64,000 nt of DNA from Rahnella bonaserana. GTDB lineage: Bacteria > Pseudomonadota > Gammaproteobacteria > Enterobacterales > Enterobacteriaceae. The position numbers and the translations under genes were made by a program. The notes below the pieces were generated by a model. That model was not told where the DNA came from and ran no database searches. It saw only the letters and a program-made list of their open reading frames with translations. Below are positions 46,380 through 55,699 of the stretch, one piece after another. The stretch's first letter is position 1; each line of letters opens with the position of its first letter. The stretch lies in assembly GCF_019049675.1 (NCBI RefSeq), contig NZ_JAFMOW010000068.1, positions 62,001-126,000 on the forward strand. The letters run 5' to 3'.

Positions 46380-48056
46380 ATGCATAAATTACGATCACTT
46401 TCGCAACAGAGCATTTCTTTGTTCATTGCACTTTATCTTGGGATTTTACTGAACCTTCCGATCTTCTTCCGTCGTTTCGAACAGCTCCATTATGACAATG
46501 CTTTGTCCATTGCTGTTGAAGCGATCGCCTGTTTCGCGCTGGTCTACTTCCTTTGTATGCTGCTGTCTTATACCGGAAAAACCGTTTTCCGTGTGCTGAT
46601 GACGGCCATTGTTATTTCCTCCGCTGCCGCAAGCTATTACATGATCCTGTTCAACGTCGATATCGGTTACGGTATTTTGGCGGCGGCGCTGGCATCGGAC
46701 TCCATTGATTTATCAAAAGAATCCGTCGGAACGCACTTCATCGCCTGGACGGTACTGGTCAGCCTGATCCCCGTTCTGCTGCTGTGGCTGAGCAAAATGC
46801 CGGGTGCGGCGCTCAGACAAACCACCTTCAAAAAGCTGGCGGTAAGAACCGTGCTGCTCGCGGTTTCCGGGCTGATTTGTTATATGCCACTGCGTCTGAT
46901 GGGCAAAGTGCAGGATCGTCACGACATCGTCAATAACCGCATGATGGCGAGTTATGGCGGCGTGGTTGCCGGTACGTATTCACCGTCCAACTGGCTTTCC
47001 GCGCTGGGTTTATACACTTACAGCAGCTACAGCAAGGCAGAAGACAACAAAAATCTGTTCGATCCGGCCAAACATTTCACTTACACCGCACCGGCTGATG
47101 CCAAAGATTTGTATGTGGTGTTTGTGATTGGTGAAAGTGCGCGTCGTGACCATATGGGTCTGTACGGCTACGACCGTGACAACACGCCGAATCTCGACAA
47201 AGAGAAAAATCTGGTCGCGTTGCAGGGATATTCCTGCGATACCGCCACCAAACTTTCCCTGCGCTGCATGTTCGTCCGTGAGGGCGGGGCCTCTGAAGAG
47301 CCGCAGCGCACCCTGAAAGAAGCCAATGTGTTCTCCGTTCTGAAAAGCAACGGCTGGAGCTCTGAGCTGTATTCCATGCAAAGCGAAGCGTGGTTCTACA
47401 ATAAAACCCGCGCTGACGATTATTCACTGCGTGAAAACATTGCTTCTGAGAAGCGTAATGCCGGTAAACCGGTGGATGACATGCTGCTCATCGACGAAAT
47501 GAAAGATTCGATGAACAACCATCCGCAGGGTAAGCACCTGATTATTCTGCACACCAAAGGCTCGCATTATCTTTATTCCGACCGTTATCCGCGTTCTTTC
47601 GCCAAATATAAGCCGGAATGCATGGGCATTGATGATTCCTGTTCTACCGAAGAGATGATCAACGCTTACGACAACTCGCTGCTGTATACCGACTATTTCC
47701 TGTCGCAGGTGTTTGATCAGCTGCGCGACAAGAATGCGATTGTGTTTTATGCCTCCGATCACGGTGAGTCGATTTCCAAAAGTATGCATTTCCACGGCAC
47801 ACCACGCGATCACGCGCCGATTGAGCAACGTACCGTGCCGATCATGGTCTGGGCGTCAGACAAATTCCTGTCAAACGATCAGAACAAAGCAGGATTCGAA
47901 CAGTTGCAGAAAATGGCTGCTGAAAAGAAACCCGCTTTCCATGAAAAACTGTACGACACCATTCTGGGCTGTATCGGCTACACCTCGCCAAATGGCGGGA
48001 TTGTCGAGCAGCACAACTGGTGCCACGTGCCTGATCAGGCCGCCACTGCAAAATAA
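46380..48056 (+). CDS. eptB: EptB, Kdo-lipid A phosphoethanolamine transferase
   Basis: 558 residues. Five N-terminal transmembrane helices (to about residue 175) are followed by a periplasmic alkaline-phosphatase-fold domain. Visible active-site motifs: VVFVIGESARRDHMGLYGY (zinc-ligand Glu), YSCDTATKLSLRCMF (nucleophile Thr), FYASDHGESI and HGTPRDHAP (zinc-ligand Asp/His). The pattern SYGGVVAGTYSPSNWLSALGLY and GKPVDDMLLIDEMKDS is that of E. coli EptB, which adds phosphoethanolamine to the outer Kdo of LPS. In E. coli the ompX neighbour is the related opgE. The last residues HNWCHVP fit EptB. Confidence 0.94.
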   Translation: MHKLRSLSQQSISLFIALYLGILLNLPIFFRRFEQLHYDNALSIAVEAIACFALVYFLCMLLSYTGKTVFRVLMTAIVISSAAASYYMILFNVDIGYGILAAALASDSIDLSKESVGTHFIAWTVLVSLIPVLLLWLSKMPGAALRQTTFKKLAVRTVLLAVSGLICYMPLRLMGKVQDRHDIVNNRMMASYGGVVAGTYSPSNWLSALGLYTYSSYSKAEDNKNLFDPAKHFTYTAPADAKDLYVVFVIGESARRDHMGLYGYDRDNTPNLDKEKNLVALQGYSCDTATKLSLRCMFVREGGASEEPQRTLKEANVFSVLKSNGWSSELYSMQSEAWFYNKTRADDYSLRENIASEKRNAGKPVDDMLLIDEMKDSMNNHPQGKHLIILHTKGSHYLYSDRYPRSFAKYKPECMGIDDSCSTEEMINAYDNSLLYTDYFLSQVFDQLRDKNAIVFYASDHGESISKSMHFHGTPRDHAPIEQRTVPIMVWASDKFLSNDQNKAGFEQLQKMAAEKKPAFHEKLYDTILGCIGYTSPNGGIVEQHNWCHVPDQAATAK

Positions 48057-48200
48057 TTACCGCTAAAAATGCCGCCTTTTTCTGATCAATGGAAAGGGCG
48101 GTGACATCCTTCTGGTCGCCCTCCGTTTTTTAAGTCACAATCGCTTAACAAGGTATTGAGAGTTTTCTCTTCTGCTATTTTTTATCAGGGTCGATAACCG

Positions 48201-49310
48201 ATGCATGCTTTTCGAATTACCCTTTGTGTCCTGACGGTCATCATGACCTTGCTGACGCTGCTGCCTTTTTCCCGCAATCAGCGCTGGTGGGTACGGGTCT
48301 GGGATTTTCCACGTTTACAGATGGCGACGTTATGTCTGCTATTTTTGCTGACTGAGCTGATGATCATGCCGTTAAGCGACGGTATATCCACCACAATCAT
48401 TATCTTAACTGTGGCTTGTATGGCCTATCAGAGCTGGTGGATTTTGCCTTACACCCCTTTTTATCGGGTGCAGGTGAAGAAAACCGCCTCCGGCAGTCAT
48501 TCACGTATCAAAATCATGAACAGCAACGTACTGACCACCAACCGTAAGGCCGGTCCGCTGATCGCACAAATCCGCGAGCATCAGCCGGATATTCTGGTGT
48601 TGCTGGAAACGGATCAGTGGTGGGAAGATCAGATGGCAGTGCTGGATGCGGATTACCCGCACAGCCTGCGTTGCCCTCTGGATAATCTCTACGGAATGCA
48701 CGTCTATTCCCGTCTGCCGATGCATTCGGCAAAAATTCAATTCCTGGTGGCAGACGACATTCCATCGATGCATTTTCGCGCCGAACTCCCTTCCGGCGAA
48801 CAGGTGATATTGCACTGCCTGCATCCGATGCCGCCAAGTCCGACGGAAGCCGACGAATCCACTGACCGCGATGGCGAACTGGTTGCTGTCGGTCATACAG
48901 CGGCGAAAGCGACCTATCCGACGATTGTCACCGGCGATCTGAATGACGTGGCATGGTCGCGCACCACGCGCCTGTTTATGAAAGTCAGCGGCCTGCTCGA
49001 TCCGCGCCGTGGCCGGGGTATGTTCAATACTTTTCACGCCAGTTATCCGTTCCTGCGCTGGCCGCTGGATCACGTTTTCCATAGCAAAGATTTCACTCTG
49101 GTCAGTCTTCAGCGTCTTGGTTTTATGGGATCAGACCATTTCCCGATCCTGGTGGAACTGGCGCTGACCCCCTGTGAGGGCCAGGATCAGGAATCACTGG
49201 AAATTGATGAGGAAGACCTCGAAGAGGCGGAAGAAAAACTCGCCAGCGCCGGGGTGAAAAGCACTGACGTGCACAGGGCGGAAAAACTCAACATGCCTGT
49301 CTGCGGGTAA
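48201..49310 (+). CDS. Membrane-anchored endonuclease/exonuclease/phosphatase-family protein
   Basis: 369 residues. Three hydrophobic helices lie at the N-terminus (about 1-90), followed by an EEP domain: IKIMNSNVLTTNRKAGPLIAQIREHQPDILVLLETDQWW (metal-ligand N and E), VILHCLHPMPPSP, VTGDLNDVAWS (catalytic D and N) and GSDHFPILVEL (catalytic D-H). The tail (about 325-369) is acidic (EIDEEDLEEAEEKLASAG). It probably acts as a phosphodiesterase outside the cytoplasm; topology with the EEP domain in the periplasm is inferred. Substrate unknown. It follows eptB by 144 bp and precedes the LysR gene by 2 bp. Confidence 0.85.
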   Translation: MHAFRITLCVLTVIMTLLTLLPFSRNQRWWVRVWDFPRLQMATLCLLFLLTELMIMPLSDGISTTIIILTVACMAYQSWWILPYTPFYRVQVKKTASGSHSRIKIMNSNVLTTNRKAGPLIAQIREHQPDILVLLETDQWWEDQMAVLDADYPHSLRCPLDNLYGMHVYSRLPMHSAKIQFLVADDIPSMHFRAELPSGEQVILHCLHPMPPSPTEADESTDRDGELVAVGHTAAKATYPTIVTGDLNDVAWSRTTRLFMKVSGLLDPRRGRGMFNTFHASYPFLRWPLDHVFHSKDFTLVSLQRLGFMGSDHFPILVELALTPCEGQDQESLEIDEEDLEEAEEKLASAGVKSTDVHRAEKLNMPVCG

Positions 49311-49312
49311 TC

Positions 49313-50230
49313 ATGATGACAAGTGAACGCGACCGTTTGCCGCTGGCGGAAGATTTACGGGTTTTTCTGGCGGTGGTGAATAAACAAAGTTTTGCTGCCG
49401 CGGCCACAGAACTCGGTCAGTCTCCGGCCTATGTCAGCAAGCGGATCCAGATCCTCGAAGAGTCGCTGAATGCCCGTTTGCTGCACCGTTCCACACGCGG
49501 TGTGCGCTTAACGGACGAGGGTGAAAAAGCCCGGCACTGGGCGCTGCAAATTCTGGATAACTTCGATCAGTTTATCGGTGACCTGTCGGACTCCCGTACT
49601 GAACCGCGTGGCAATGTGCACATTTGCAGTTCGTTCGGTCTCGGGCGCTGTCACGTTGCACCGGCGGTGGCAGAGCTGGCGGAACAGTATCCGCTGCTGA
49701 ATCTGCGGCTGGATTTGTTCGACCGGGTAGTGGATCTGGTGGCGGAAGGCGTGGATCTCGAAATTCTGGTCGGTGACGATATTCCCGAACAACACATCGG
49801 CAAGAGGCTGGTGCAGCATCAGCGTATTTTGTGTGCCTCACCGGCGTATCTTGCGGCGCAGGGTATTCCGCAAACCCCGGATGAACTGACGCAGCATCAG
49901 TGTCTGGTGCTCAAAGAGCGCGATAATCTGTTTGGCATCTGGCCGCTCACCGCTGACGGCCAGGAGCACCGCGTGCGGGTAAGAGGTGCACTTTCCTCTA
50001 ACAGCGGTGAAGTGGTTTTACAGTGGGCGCTGAAAAATCACGGTATTATTTTGCGGTCGCAATGGGACGTGCAGCCGTATCTTAAAAGCGGTGAACTGGT
50101 TCAGATATTGCCAGCCTGTTCGCAGCCCGCCAGCGTGTGGGCGGTTTATCCGACGCGCCTTGCGGATTCCGCCAAATTACGGGTGTGCGTCGAATTCCTT
50201 CAGCAGCGGTTCAGTCAGTTACTCACATAG
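49313..50230 (+). CDS. LysR-family transcriptional regulator
   Basis: 305 residues. Winged HTH at about 10-70: EDLRVFLAVVNKQSFAAAATELGQSPAYVSKRIQILEESLNARLLHRSTRGVRLTDEG; the rest is the periplasmic-binding-like effector domain. The pattern resembles the DmlR group, which controls a malate/methylmalate-type dehydrogenase in E. coli. It is 2 bp after the EEP gene, so probably co-transcribed, and converges on leuDC; control of leuCD is possible but not shown by arrangement. A hairpin over its stop (50229-50250) may serve as terminator. Confidence 0.88.
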   Translation: MMTSERDRLPLAEDLRVFLAVVNKQSFAAAATELGQSPAYVSKRIQILEESLNARLLHRSTRGVRLTDEGEKARHWALQILDNFDQFIGDLSDSRTEPRGNVHICSSFGLGRCHVAPAVAELAEQYPLLNLRLDLFDRVVDLVAEGVDLEILVGDDIPEQHIGKRLVQHQRILCASPAYLAAQGIPQTPDELTQHQCLVLKERDNLFGIWPLTADGQEHRVRVRGALSSNSGEVVLQWALKNHGIILRSQWDVQPYLKSGELVQILPACSQPASVWAVYPTRLADSAKLRVCVEFLQQRFSQLLT

Positions 50231-50265
50231 CGCCGTTTTTACACGGCGCTTATGAAATCTGTGAC

Positions 50266-50874
50266 TCAGGCCAGCCAGGGATTTTTTTGCAGATGTGACT
50301 GCTGAAACTGATGAATGTCGTCGCTGTACCGCAGCGTATTACCGACAGCATCTAATCCGTTAAGCAAAGACAGCTTGCTCAGTTCATCAATCGCAAAATC
50401 AGTCACTTTGCCGCTATGCAAAACAATCTTTTGCTGTGGCAAATCGACGGTGATTTCGTTGCTGCCCGCAAGCGTCACTTCCTGCGCGACCTGTTGCCAT
50501 TGTTCAGGACTGAGCTGTACCGTCAGTACGCCGTTACGCTGGCAGTTGTCGAAGAATATCCCCGCAAACGTCGTGCCGATCAGCGCACGGATCCCCAGCT
50601 GTTTTAATCCCCACACCGCATGTTCGCGACTGGAGCCGCAGCCAAAGTTCGGCCCGACCAGCAGAAATTTGGCGTTTTGCCATCCAGGCTGATTGAGGAT
50701 AAACGCCGGGTCCGGTGAACCGTCTGCCAGAAAGCGCAAATCGAAAAATACCCCGCGGTCTAACCCGTTGCGGTCGATGCCTTTTAAAAATTGCTTCGGC
50801 ATGATCACATCGGTATCGACATTCGCGGCGGGTAACGGCGCAGTCACGCCGGTTAATACGTTAAAAGCCTGCAT
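50266..50874 (-). CDS. leuD: Isopropylmalate-type dehydratase small subunit (LeuD paralogue)
   Basis: 202 residues. MQAFNVLTGVTAPLPAANVDTDVIMPKQFLKGIDRNGL and NFGCGSSREHAVWGLKQLGIRALIGTTFAGIFFDNCQRNG are the LeuD swivelling-domain motifs. With the large subunit encoded upstream (9-bp gap) it forms an aconitase-type hydro-lyase. No leuA or leuB is beside it, so this is an out-of-operon pair; its substrate may be isopropylmalate or a methylmalate/citraconate analogue. GGAG precedes the ATG. Confidence 0.88.
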   Translation of the reverse strand: MQAFNVLTGVTAPLPAANVDTDVIMPKQFLKGIDRNGLDRGVFFDLRFLADGSPDPAFILNQPGWQNAKFLLVGPNFGCGSSREHAVWGLKQLGIRALIGTTFAGIFFDNCQRNGVLTVQLSPEQWQQVAQEVTLAGSNEITVDLPQQKIVLHSGKVTDFAIDELSKLSLLNGLDAVGNTLRYSDDIHQFQQSHLQKNPWLA

Positions 50875-50883
50875 TTTTTCTCC

Positions 50884-52290
50884 TTACAGTTCCCGGATAT
50901 CGGTCAGATGACCGGAAATCGCCGCGGCAGCCACCATCGCCGGGCTCATCAGATGGGTACGTGCTCCCGCGCCCTGACGCCCTTCGAAATTACGATTGGT
51001 GCTGGAGGCACAGCGGTCGCCCGGCGAGAGCACATCGTCGTTCATCGCCAGACACATCGAGCAGCCCGACTGACGCCATTCAAAACCGGCGCGGGTGAAG
51101 ATCTCCGCCAGACCTTCCTGCTCGGCCTGCGCGCGAACCTGACTTGAGCCGGGCACTATCATCGCGCGAACGGCAGGTGCGACGGTTTTTCCGCGAACCA
51201 CTTCGGCGGCGGCACGTAAATCTTCAATGCGCGCGTTGGTGCAGGACCCGATAAAGGCATGACTGATGCTGATGCTTTTCAGCGGCTGACCGGCCTGCAG
51301 TCCCATGTATTGCAATGCACGCTGTAAATCCTTGCGGCGCGAGGCATCGGATTCTGCCAGCGGATCCGGTACCTGACCGCTGATCGCCAGCGCCTGATCC
51401 GGGCTGGTTCCCCAGCTGACCATCGGCGCGATTTCTGCGGCGCTCAGTTCAACTTCTCGGTCGAAAACGGCGTCCGCATCGCTGTGTAACTTACGCCAGG
51501 CATTCACCGCCGCCGTCCATTGCTGGCCTTTCGGCGCACGCGGTTTGTCTTTCAGGTAATCAAAAACTTTGTCGTCAGGTGCCATAAACGCACCACGCGC
51601 ACCGGCTTCAACCGCCATATTACACATCGTCATGCGGCCTTCCACACTCAGCGCGTCGATGCCTTCACCGCAAAATTCAATGGCGTAGCCGGTGGCTCCC
51701 GCCGCACCGATTTTTGCCACCAGCGCCATGACCACGTCTTTGGCGGTTATACCTCTGGCGAGCGTACCGTTAATGGTGACCCGCAGGGTTTTCAGGCGTT
51801 TATAAACCAGCGTCTGGGTCGCCAGAAGGTGTTCGATTTCCGAGGTGCCGATACCAAATCCGAACGCGCCTAATGCGCCGTATGTGGTGGTGTGGCTGTC
51901 TCCGGCGGCAATCACCATACCCGGCAAAATAAAGCCCTGTTCGGGGGCGACAACGTGCTCAATCCCCTGACGGCTGTCGAGAATATCGAACAGCTCAATG
52001 CCAAATTCCTGGCAATTTTCTGCCAGATAGGAAACCTGACGCGCGCCACCGGCGTCCGGCATCTGGCGCGTACGCAAGGGTGCCGTCGGGTTGACGTGAT
52101 CGACCACCGCCAGCGACGTTTCCGGACGCCATACGCGACGGCCTGCGTCACGCAATCCGCTGAAGGCCTGCGGGCTGGTGTATTCGTTAATCACCTGCCG
52201 GTCGATGTACAACAACACGTGGCCTTTATCGTCGAGCGTGCGCACGGTGTGACTGTCGATATGTTTTTCGTATAGCGTTCTTGGCTTCAT
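50884..52290 (-). CDS. leuC: Isopropylmalate-type dehydratase large subunit (LeuC paralogue)
   Basis: 468 residues. The [4Fe-4S] cysteines sit in FIGSCTNARIEDLR and SGCSMCLAMNDDVLSPGDRCASSTNRNFEGRQG. Other aconitase-family motifs are HVNPTAPLRTR, AGDSHTTTYGALGAFGFGIGTSEIEHLLATQTL and EFCGEGIDALSVEGRMTMCNMAVEAGARGAFMAPD. The residues AVVDHVNPT replace the DHxxPT of LeuC. It is expected to interconvert 2- and 3-hydroxy dicarboxylates with its LeuD partner. Divergent from the dehalogenase-like gene. Confidence 0.88.
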   Translation of the reverse strand: MKPRTLYEKHIDSHTVRTLDDKGHVLLYIDRQVINEYTSPQAFSGLRDAGRRVWRPETSLAVVDHVNPTAPLRTRQMPDAGGARQVSYLAENCQEFGIELFDILDSRQGIEHVVAPEQGFILPGMVIAAGDSHTTTYGALGAFGFGIGTSEIEHLLATQTLVYKRLKTLRVTINGTLARGITAKDVVMALVAKIGAAGATGYAIEFCGEGIDALSVEGRMTMCNMAVEAGARGAFMAPDDKVFDYLKDKPRAPKGQQWTAAVNAWRKLHSDADAVFDREVELSAAEIAPMVSWGTSPDQALAISGQVPDPLAESDASRRKDLQRALQYMGLQAGQPLKSISISHAFIGSCTNARIEDLRAAAEVVRGKTVAPAVRAMIVPGSSQVRAQAEQEGLAEIFTRAGFEWRQSGCSMCLAMNDDVLSPGDRCASSTNRNFEGRQGAGARTHLMSPAMVAAAAISGHLTDIREL

Positions 52291-52458
52291 TGCATTGCCC
52301 TGATAACGAAGTGGATAACGTCAGCGTCGCAAACTCACACGTGTCGGGCAACGGGCTGAGTGTGGAGCGTTAAAACACGATCCGTGAAGCGGCAATCTCC
52401 ACTTGCGGCCTTGTTGCCGGTTCATCAGCGACTAAGATGGGTAAAAAAGGAGATACCC

Positions 52459-53334
52459 ATGTTTGAACATTTTACCCAAAGGCGGATGGCCGTTAACGGC
52501 ACCGAAATTGCCTGCCGCATTGCCGGTCAGGGCGAACCGCTGTTATTGCTGCACGGACACCCGCAGACTCAGGCGATCTGGCATAAAGTCGCGCCTTATC
52601 TGACTTCTCAGTTCACCGTGGTACTTGCCGATTTACGCGGTTACGGCGACAGCGGCAAACCGGAGCCGGACGCGGAGCATCTGAACTACAGCAAGCGCGA
52701 AATGGCAAAGGACCAGTTTGAGCTGATGGCGGTACTGGGCTTTAATCAGTTCAGCGTAGTCGCTCACGATCGCGGTGCCCGTGTGGCGCACCGGCTGGCG
52801 CTGGACCATCCGCAGGCCGTGAAGCGGCTGGTGCTGATGGATATCGCCCCGACCCTTTCTATGTATCGCCAGACGACTGAAACCTTCGCCCGCGCTTACT
52901 GGCACTGGTTTTTCCTGATCCGCCCGGCACCGCTGCCGGAAGCGTTAATTAAGGCCGACCCCGATCTCTATCTGCGCAGTGTGATGGGCAGCCGCAGCGC
53001 CGGTATGCAACCTTTCACCAAAGAAGCTTACGCAGATTATCTGCGTTGTCTGCAACTGGATGGCACGGCACGCGGGATTTGCGAGGACTACCGCGCCTCG
53101 GCGGGTATCGACCTGCAACACGACGAAGTGGATCTGAATGCAGGTCGCAAAGTGAAGTGCCCGCTTTTGGTCCTCTGGGGAGAGCAGGGCACGGTAGGAA
53201 AATGTTTTGCGCCGCTGGCGGAGTGGGAAAAGGTGGCAGAAAACGTGCAGGGCGAGGCGTTGCCTTGCGGACATTACATCGCCGAAGAACAGCCGGAACT
53301 GCTGCTGGAAAAAGTCCTGCCGTTTTTACGTTAG
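52459..53334 (+). CDS. Alpha/beta hydrolase, haloacetate dehalogenase-like
   Basis: 291 residues. The oxyanion-hole motif is LLLHGHPQTQAIWHKVAP, and the nucleophile is an aspartate (VVAHDRGARVAHRLALDHP) rather than serine, as in fluoroacetate dehalogenases. The arginine pair R-x-x-R after it (DRGAR) matches their carboxylate-binding residues, and the catalytic histidine is in LPCGHYIAEEQPE. Function would be hydrolysis of a 2-haloacid or similar small acid, or epoxide hydrolysis. ATG 52459 follows AAGGAGAT. Divergent from leuCD; a link between the two is unproven. Confidence 0.82.
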   Translation: MFEHFTQRRMAVNGTEIACRIAGQGEPLLLLHGHPQTQAIWHKVAPYLTSQFTVVLADLRGYGDSGKPEPDAEHLNYSKREMAKDQFELMAVLGFNQFSVVAHDRGARVAHRLALDHPQAVKRLVLMDIAPTLSMYRQTTETFARAYWHWFFLIRPAPLPEALIKADPDLYLRSVMGSRSAGMQPFTKEAYADYLRCLQLDGTARGICEDYRASAGIDLQHDEVDLNAGRKVKCPLLVLWGEQGTVGKCFAPLAEWEKVAENVQGEALPCGHYIAEEQPELLLEKVLPFLR

Positions 53335-53352
53335 GCGCACGTTTCCGGACAT

Positions 53353-53380
53353 AAAAAAACCCGCATTACGCGGGTTTTTT
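53353..53380. terminator. Bidirectional terminator, dehalogenase-like gene / betT
   Basis: Stem AACCCGC/GCGGGTT with a 5-nt loop, flanked by an A-run and a T-run, between convergent genes. Confidence 0.9.
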
Positions 53381-53409
53381 GTGAGGTCGTTGTTATCAGG
53401 TTTACGTGA

Positions 53410-55464
53410 TCAGGCCGGCTGTTCCGGGAAGGTCAGGGTATTCCCCGGCGCTTCGCGGTTGATGTGCAGGAAGTTCAGATGACGTTCGTACTGATCCAGA
53501 ATGTCATTGATCACCTGATGTTTGGTGAAGTCCATCAGGTCATTACCCTGCGTCCCTTCGAGCAGGAAAGTTTCCAGACGGTAATAATGTGATTTACCGG
53601 CACGAGCGCGATAGGTGAAAGCAGGAACGGCATAGCGCACCGGCCAGATCTGATACACAAAGTTCTGCTCTTCGCCCAGCGCCACCTGCAATTCCAGCGG
53701 CCCGATTTTTTCGTCTTCCTGTGGCTCATGTTCGTTGAACGTCACTTTTGCCCCGCGCAGTTCGAGTTCCTGCGCCACTTCCTGCATCGCCGGTCGGCAG
53801 ACGGTATCCATCATTTTCTGCGTATGGCGCGTGCCCGGATAATTCATCACCCGTGACAGACGCTGTTTCCAGTTAAGCGCCGCGTCGCCGGTTGAAGGCA
53901 TCGGAGCCAGATTCTGCTGGGTGCTGGCGCGGCGGTAATCTTCCAGCCGCAGCGATTTATACAGTCCGGCCATGATGAAGAAAATCACAAAGCTGAACGG
54001 CAGCCCCATAATCACCGTGGTATTTTGCAGCGCGGAAACGCCGTCGGTCATCAGCATCCCCAGCGTCAGCACGCCGATGGTGACTGACCAGAAGATCCGC
54101 AGCCAGTTCGGCGCATCGTTATTAATGTCCGCCAGTTTTGAGGTGAAGTTTCCCAGCACCAGTGAACCGGAATCCGCCGAGGTGACATAAAACAGCAGGC
54201 CGGTAATGGTGGCGACTGAAGCACTCAGCGTAAAGCCGGGATACTGCGCCAGCAGGCTGTAAACGCCGCGCTCAGGGTGCGAAATCACTTCGTTGGCGAA
54301 ATCCAGATTGCCGTGCAGGATCTGGTACAGCGCACTGTTACCGAAAATCGACAGCCACAACAGCGTGAAGACAAACGGAATGATCAGCGTGCCGAGCACG
54401 AACTGACGGATGGTGCGCCCGCGTGAGATACGCGCCAGGAACAGGCCGACAAACGGCGACCACGCCACCCACCATGCCCAGAAAAACAGCGTCCAGCTGT
54501 TCATCCATTCTGTCGGACGATCGAACGCAAAGGTATTGAGCGTCATGCCCATAAAGCGGTTGATGTAATCGCCGATGTTGAGCACCAGCGCATTGAGCAG
54601 GAATTCGGTATTGCCAAAGAACAGCAGGAACAGAATCAGCCCCAGCGCCAGCAGCACGTTGAGTTCGGACAGAATACGGATGCCTTTATTCACGCCGGAC
54701 GTGACCGATACCGTCGCCATGATCACCGAAAGCAAGATCAGGGCGGCCTGAACAGTCAGGTTTTCCGGAATATGGAACAGCACTTTCAGCCCGTAATTAA
54801 GCTGCACCACGCCAATACCGAGCGTTGTCGCGATACCGAAAATGGTGCCGACGACGGCAGCAATATCCACGCTGTGACCGATCGGGCCGTTAATACGTTT
54901 GCCGAAAATCGGATACAGCGCCGAACGGATGGTCAGCGGCAGGTTATAGCGGTAGCTGAAATAACCCAGCGCGATGCCCATCAGCGCATACATCGCCCAT
55001 CCGGTCAGGCCGTAGTGGAACAGCGTCCAGGTCATTGCCTGCCTCGCCGCTTCCAGCGTCTGGCCGTTACCTTCCGGCGGCAGCATGTATTGCGTCACCG
55101 GTTCGGCGACCGAGAAGAACATCAGGTCGATACCTATCCCGGCGGCAAACAACATGGCCGCCCAGCTCATCATGCTGAATTCGGGTTTGGATTGTTCAGG
55201 GCCCAGTTTGATCGAACCGAAGCGCGAGCAGGCTATGAACACTACAAACACGATGTACAGCGTCGCCGCCAGCATGTAATACCAGCCAAAAGTGGCGGAC
55301 ACCCAGTTGAGGGTCAGGCTGATCCATTTTCCCGATAAATCGGTGAAGAAAATGGTCATTAACGTGAAGGCTAAAATCAAACCTGCGGAGGTAAAGAACA
55401 CCACCTTATTCAGCTGGTCGCGAGGTTTTTCGCTCTGTTTATCTGTCGTATCGGCAATCGCCAT
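53410..55464 (-). CDS. betT: BetT, choline transporter (BCCT family)
   Basis: 684 residues. Twelve transmembrane helices with the BCCT choline-binding segment WTLFFWAWWVAWSPFVGLFLARISRGRTIRQF, then GNLDFANEVISH, and a hydrophilic C-terminal domain (about 510-684) typical of BetT and linked to osmosensing. It imports choline by proton motive force for conversion to glycine betaine. AGGGGAA precedes the ATG. Divergent from betIBA across a shared operator region, the same layout as E. coli. Confidence 0.94.
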   Translation of the reverse strand: MAIADTTDKQSEKPRDQLNKVVFFTSAGLILAFTLMTIFFTDLSGKWISLTLNWVSATFGWYYMLAATLYIVFVVFIACSRFGSIKLGPEQSKPEFSMMSWAAMLFAAGIGIDLMFFSVAEPVTQYMLPPEGNGQTLEAARQAMTWTLFHYGLTGWAMYALMGIALGYFSYRYNLPLTIRSALYPIFGKRINGPIGHSVDIAAVVGTIFGIATTLGIGVVQLNYGLKVLFHIPENLTVQAALILLSVIMATVSVTSGVNKGIRILSELNVLLALGLILFLLFFGNTEFLLNALVLNIGDYINRFMGMTLNTFAFDRPTEWMNSWTLFFWAWWVAWSPFVGLFLARISRGRTIRQFVLGTLIIPFVFTLLWLSIFGNSALYQILHGNLDFANEVISHPERGVYSLLAQYPGFTLSASVATITGLLFYVTSADSGSLVLGNFTSKLADINNDAPNWLRIFWSVTIGVLTLGMLMTDGVSALQNTTVIMGLPFSFVIFFIMAGLYKSLRLEDYRRASTQQNLAPMPSTGDAALNWKQRLSRVMNYPGTRHTQKMMDTVCRPAMQEVAQELELRGAKVTFNEHEPQEDEKIGPLELQVALGEEQNFVYQIWPVRYAVPAFTYRARAGKSHYYRLETFLLEGTQGNDLMDFTKHQVINDILDQYERHLNFLHINREAPGNTLTFPEQPA

Positions 55465-55576
55465 CGTTTCCCCTGTCTTGCTAATTAATCACTGTTTTTC
55501 AATAAATTGGCTTCTTACCAACTCCAAAATTCATACAAATTACTAACGTATTGGTAATAAAATATATGCATTTTTA

Positions 55577-55590
55577 ATTGAACGTTCAAT
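55577..55590. promoter_or_regulatory. Probable BetI operator
   Basis: Perfect 14-bp palindrome ATTGAACGTTCAAT in the gap between betT and betI. It resembles the TTGAACG-type BetI box reported for enterobacterial bet promoters. Flanks are AT-rich and would hold both divergent promoters. Confidence 0.7.
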
Positions 55591-55699
55591 CAAAAAAAAG
55601 TTAAATAGGTGGCGTAAGAGCGTTAACAAGGTTGTACGAAAGCGTAAAAAACGGTTTTTTAAGCGCGTTTCAACCCGCTCATTTTCAGGAGCCGGAACC

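Noticed and set aside
46380-48056. Calling the ompX-proximal transferase opgE from synteny
   Set aside because: Active-site and flanking sequence clearly follow EptB.
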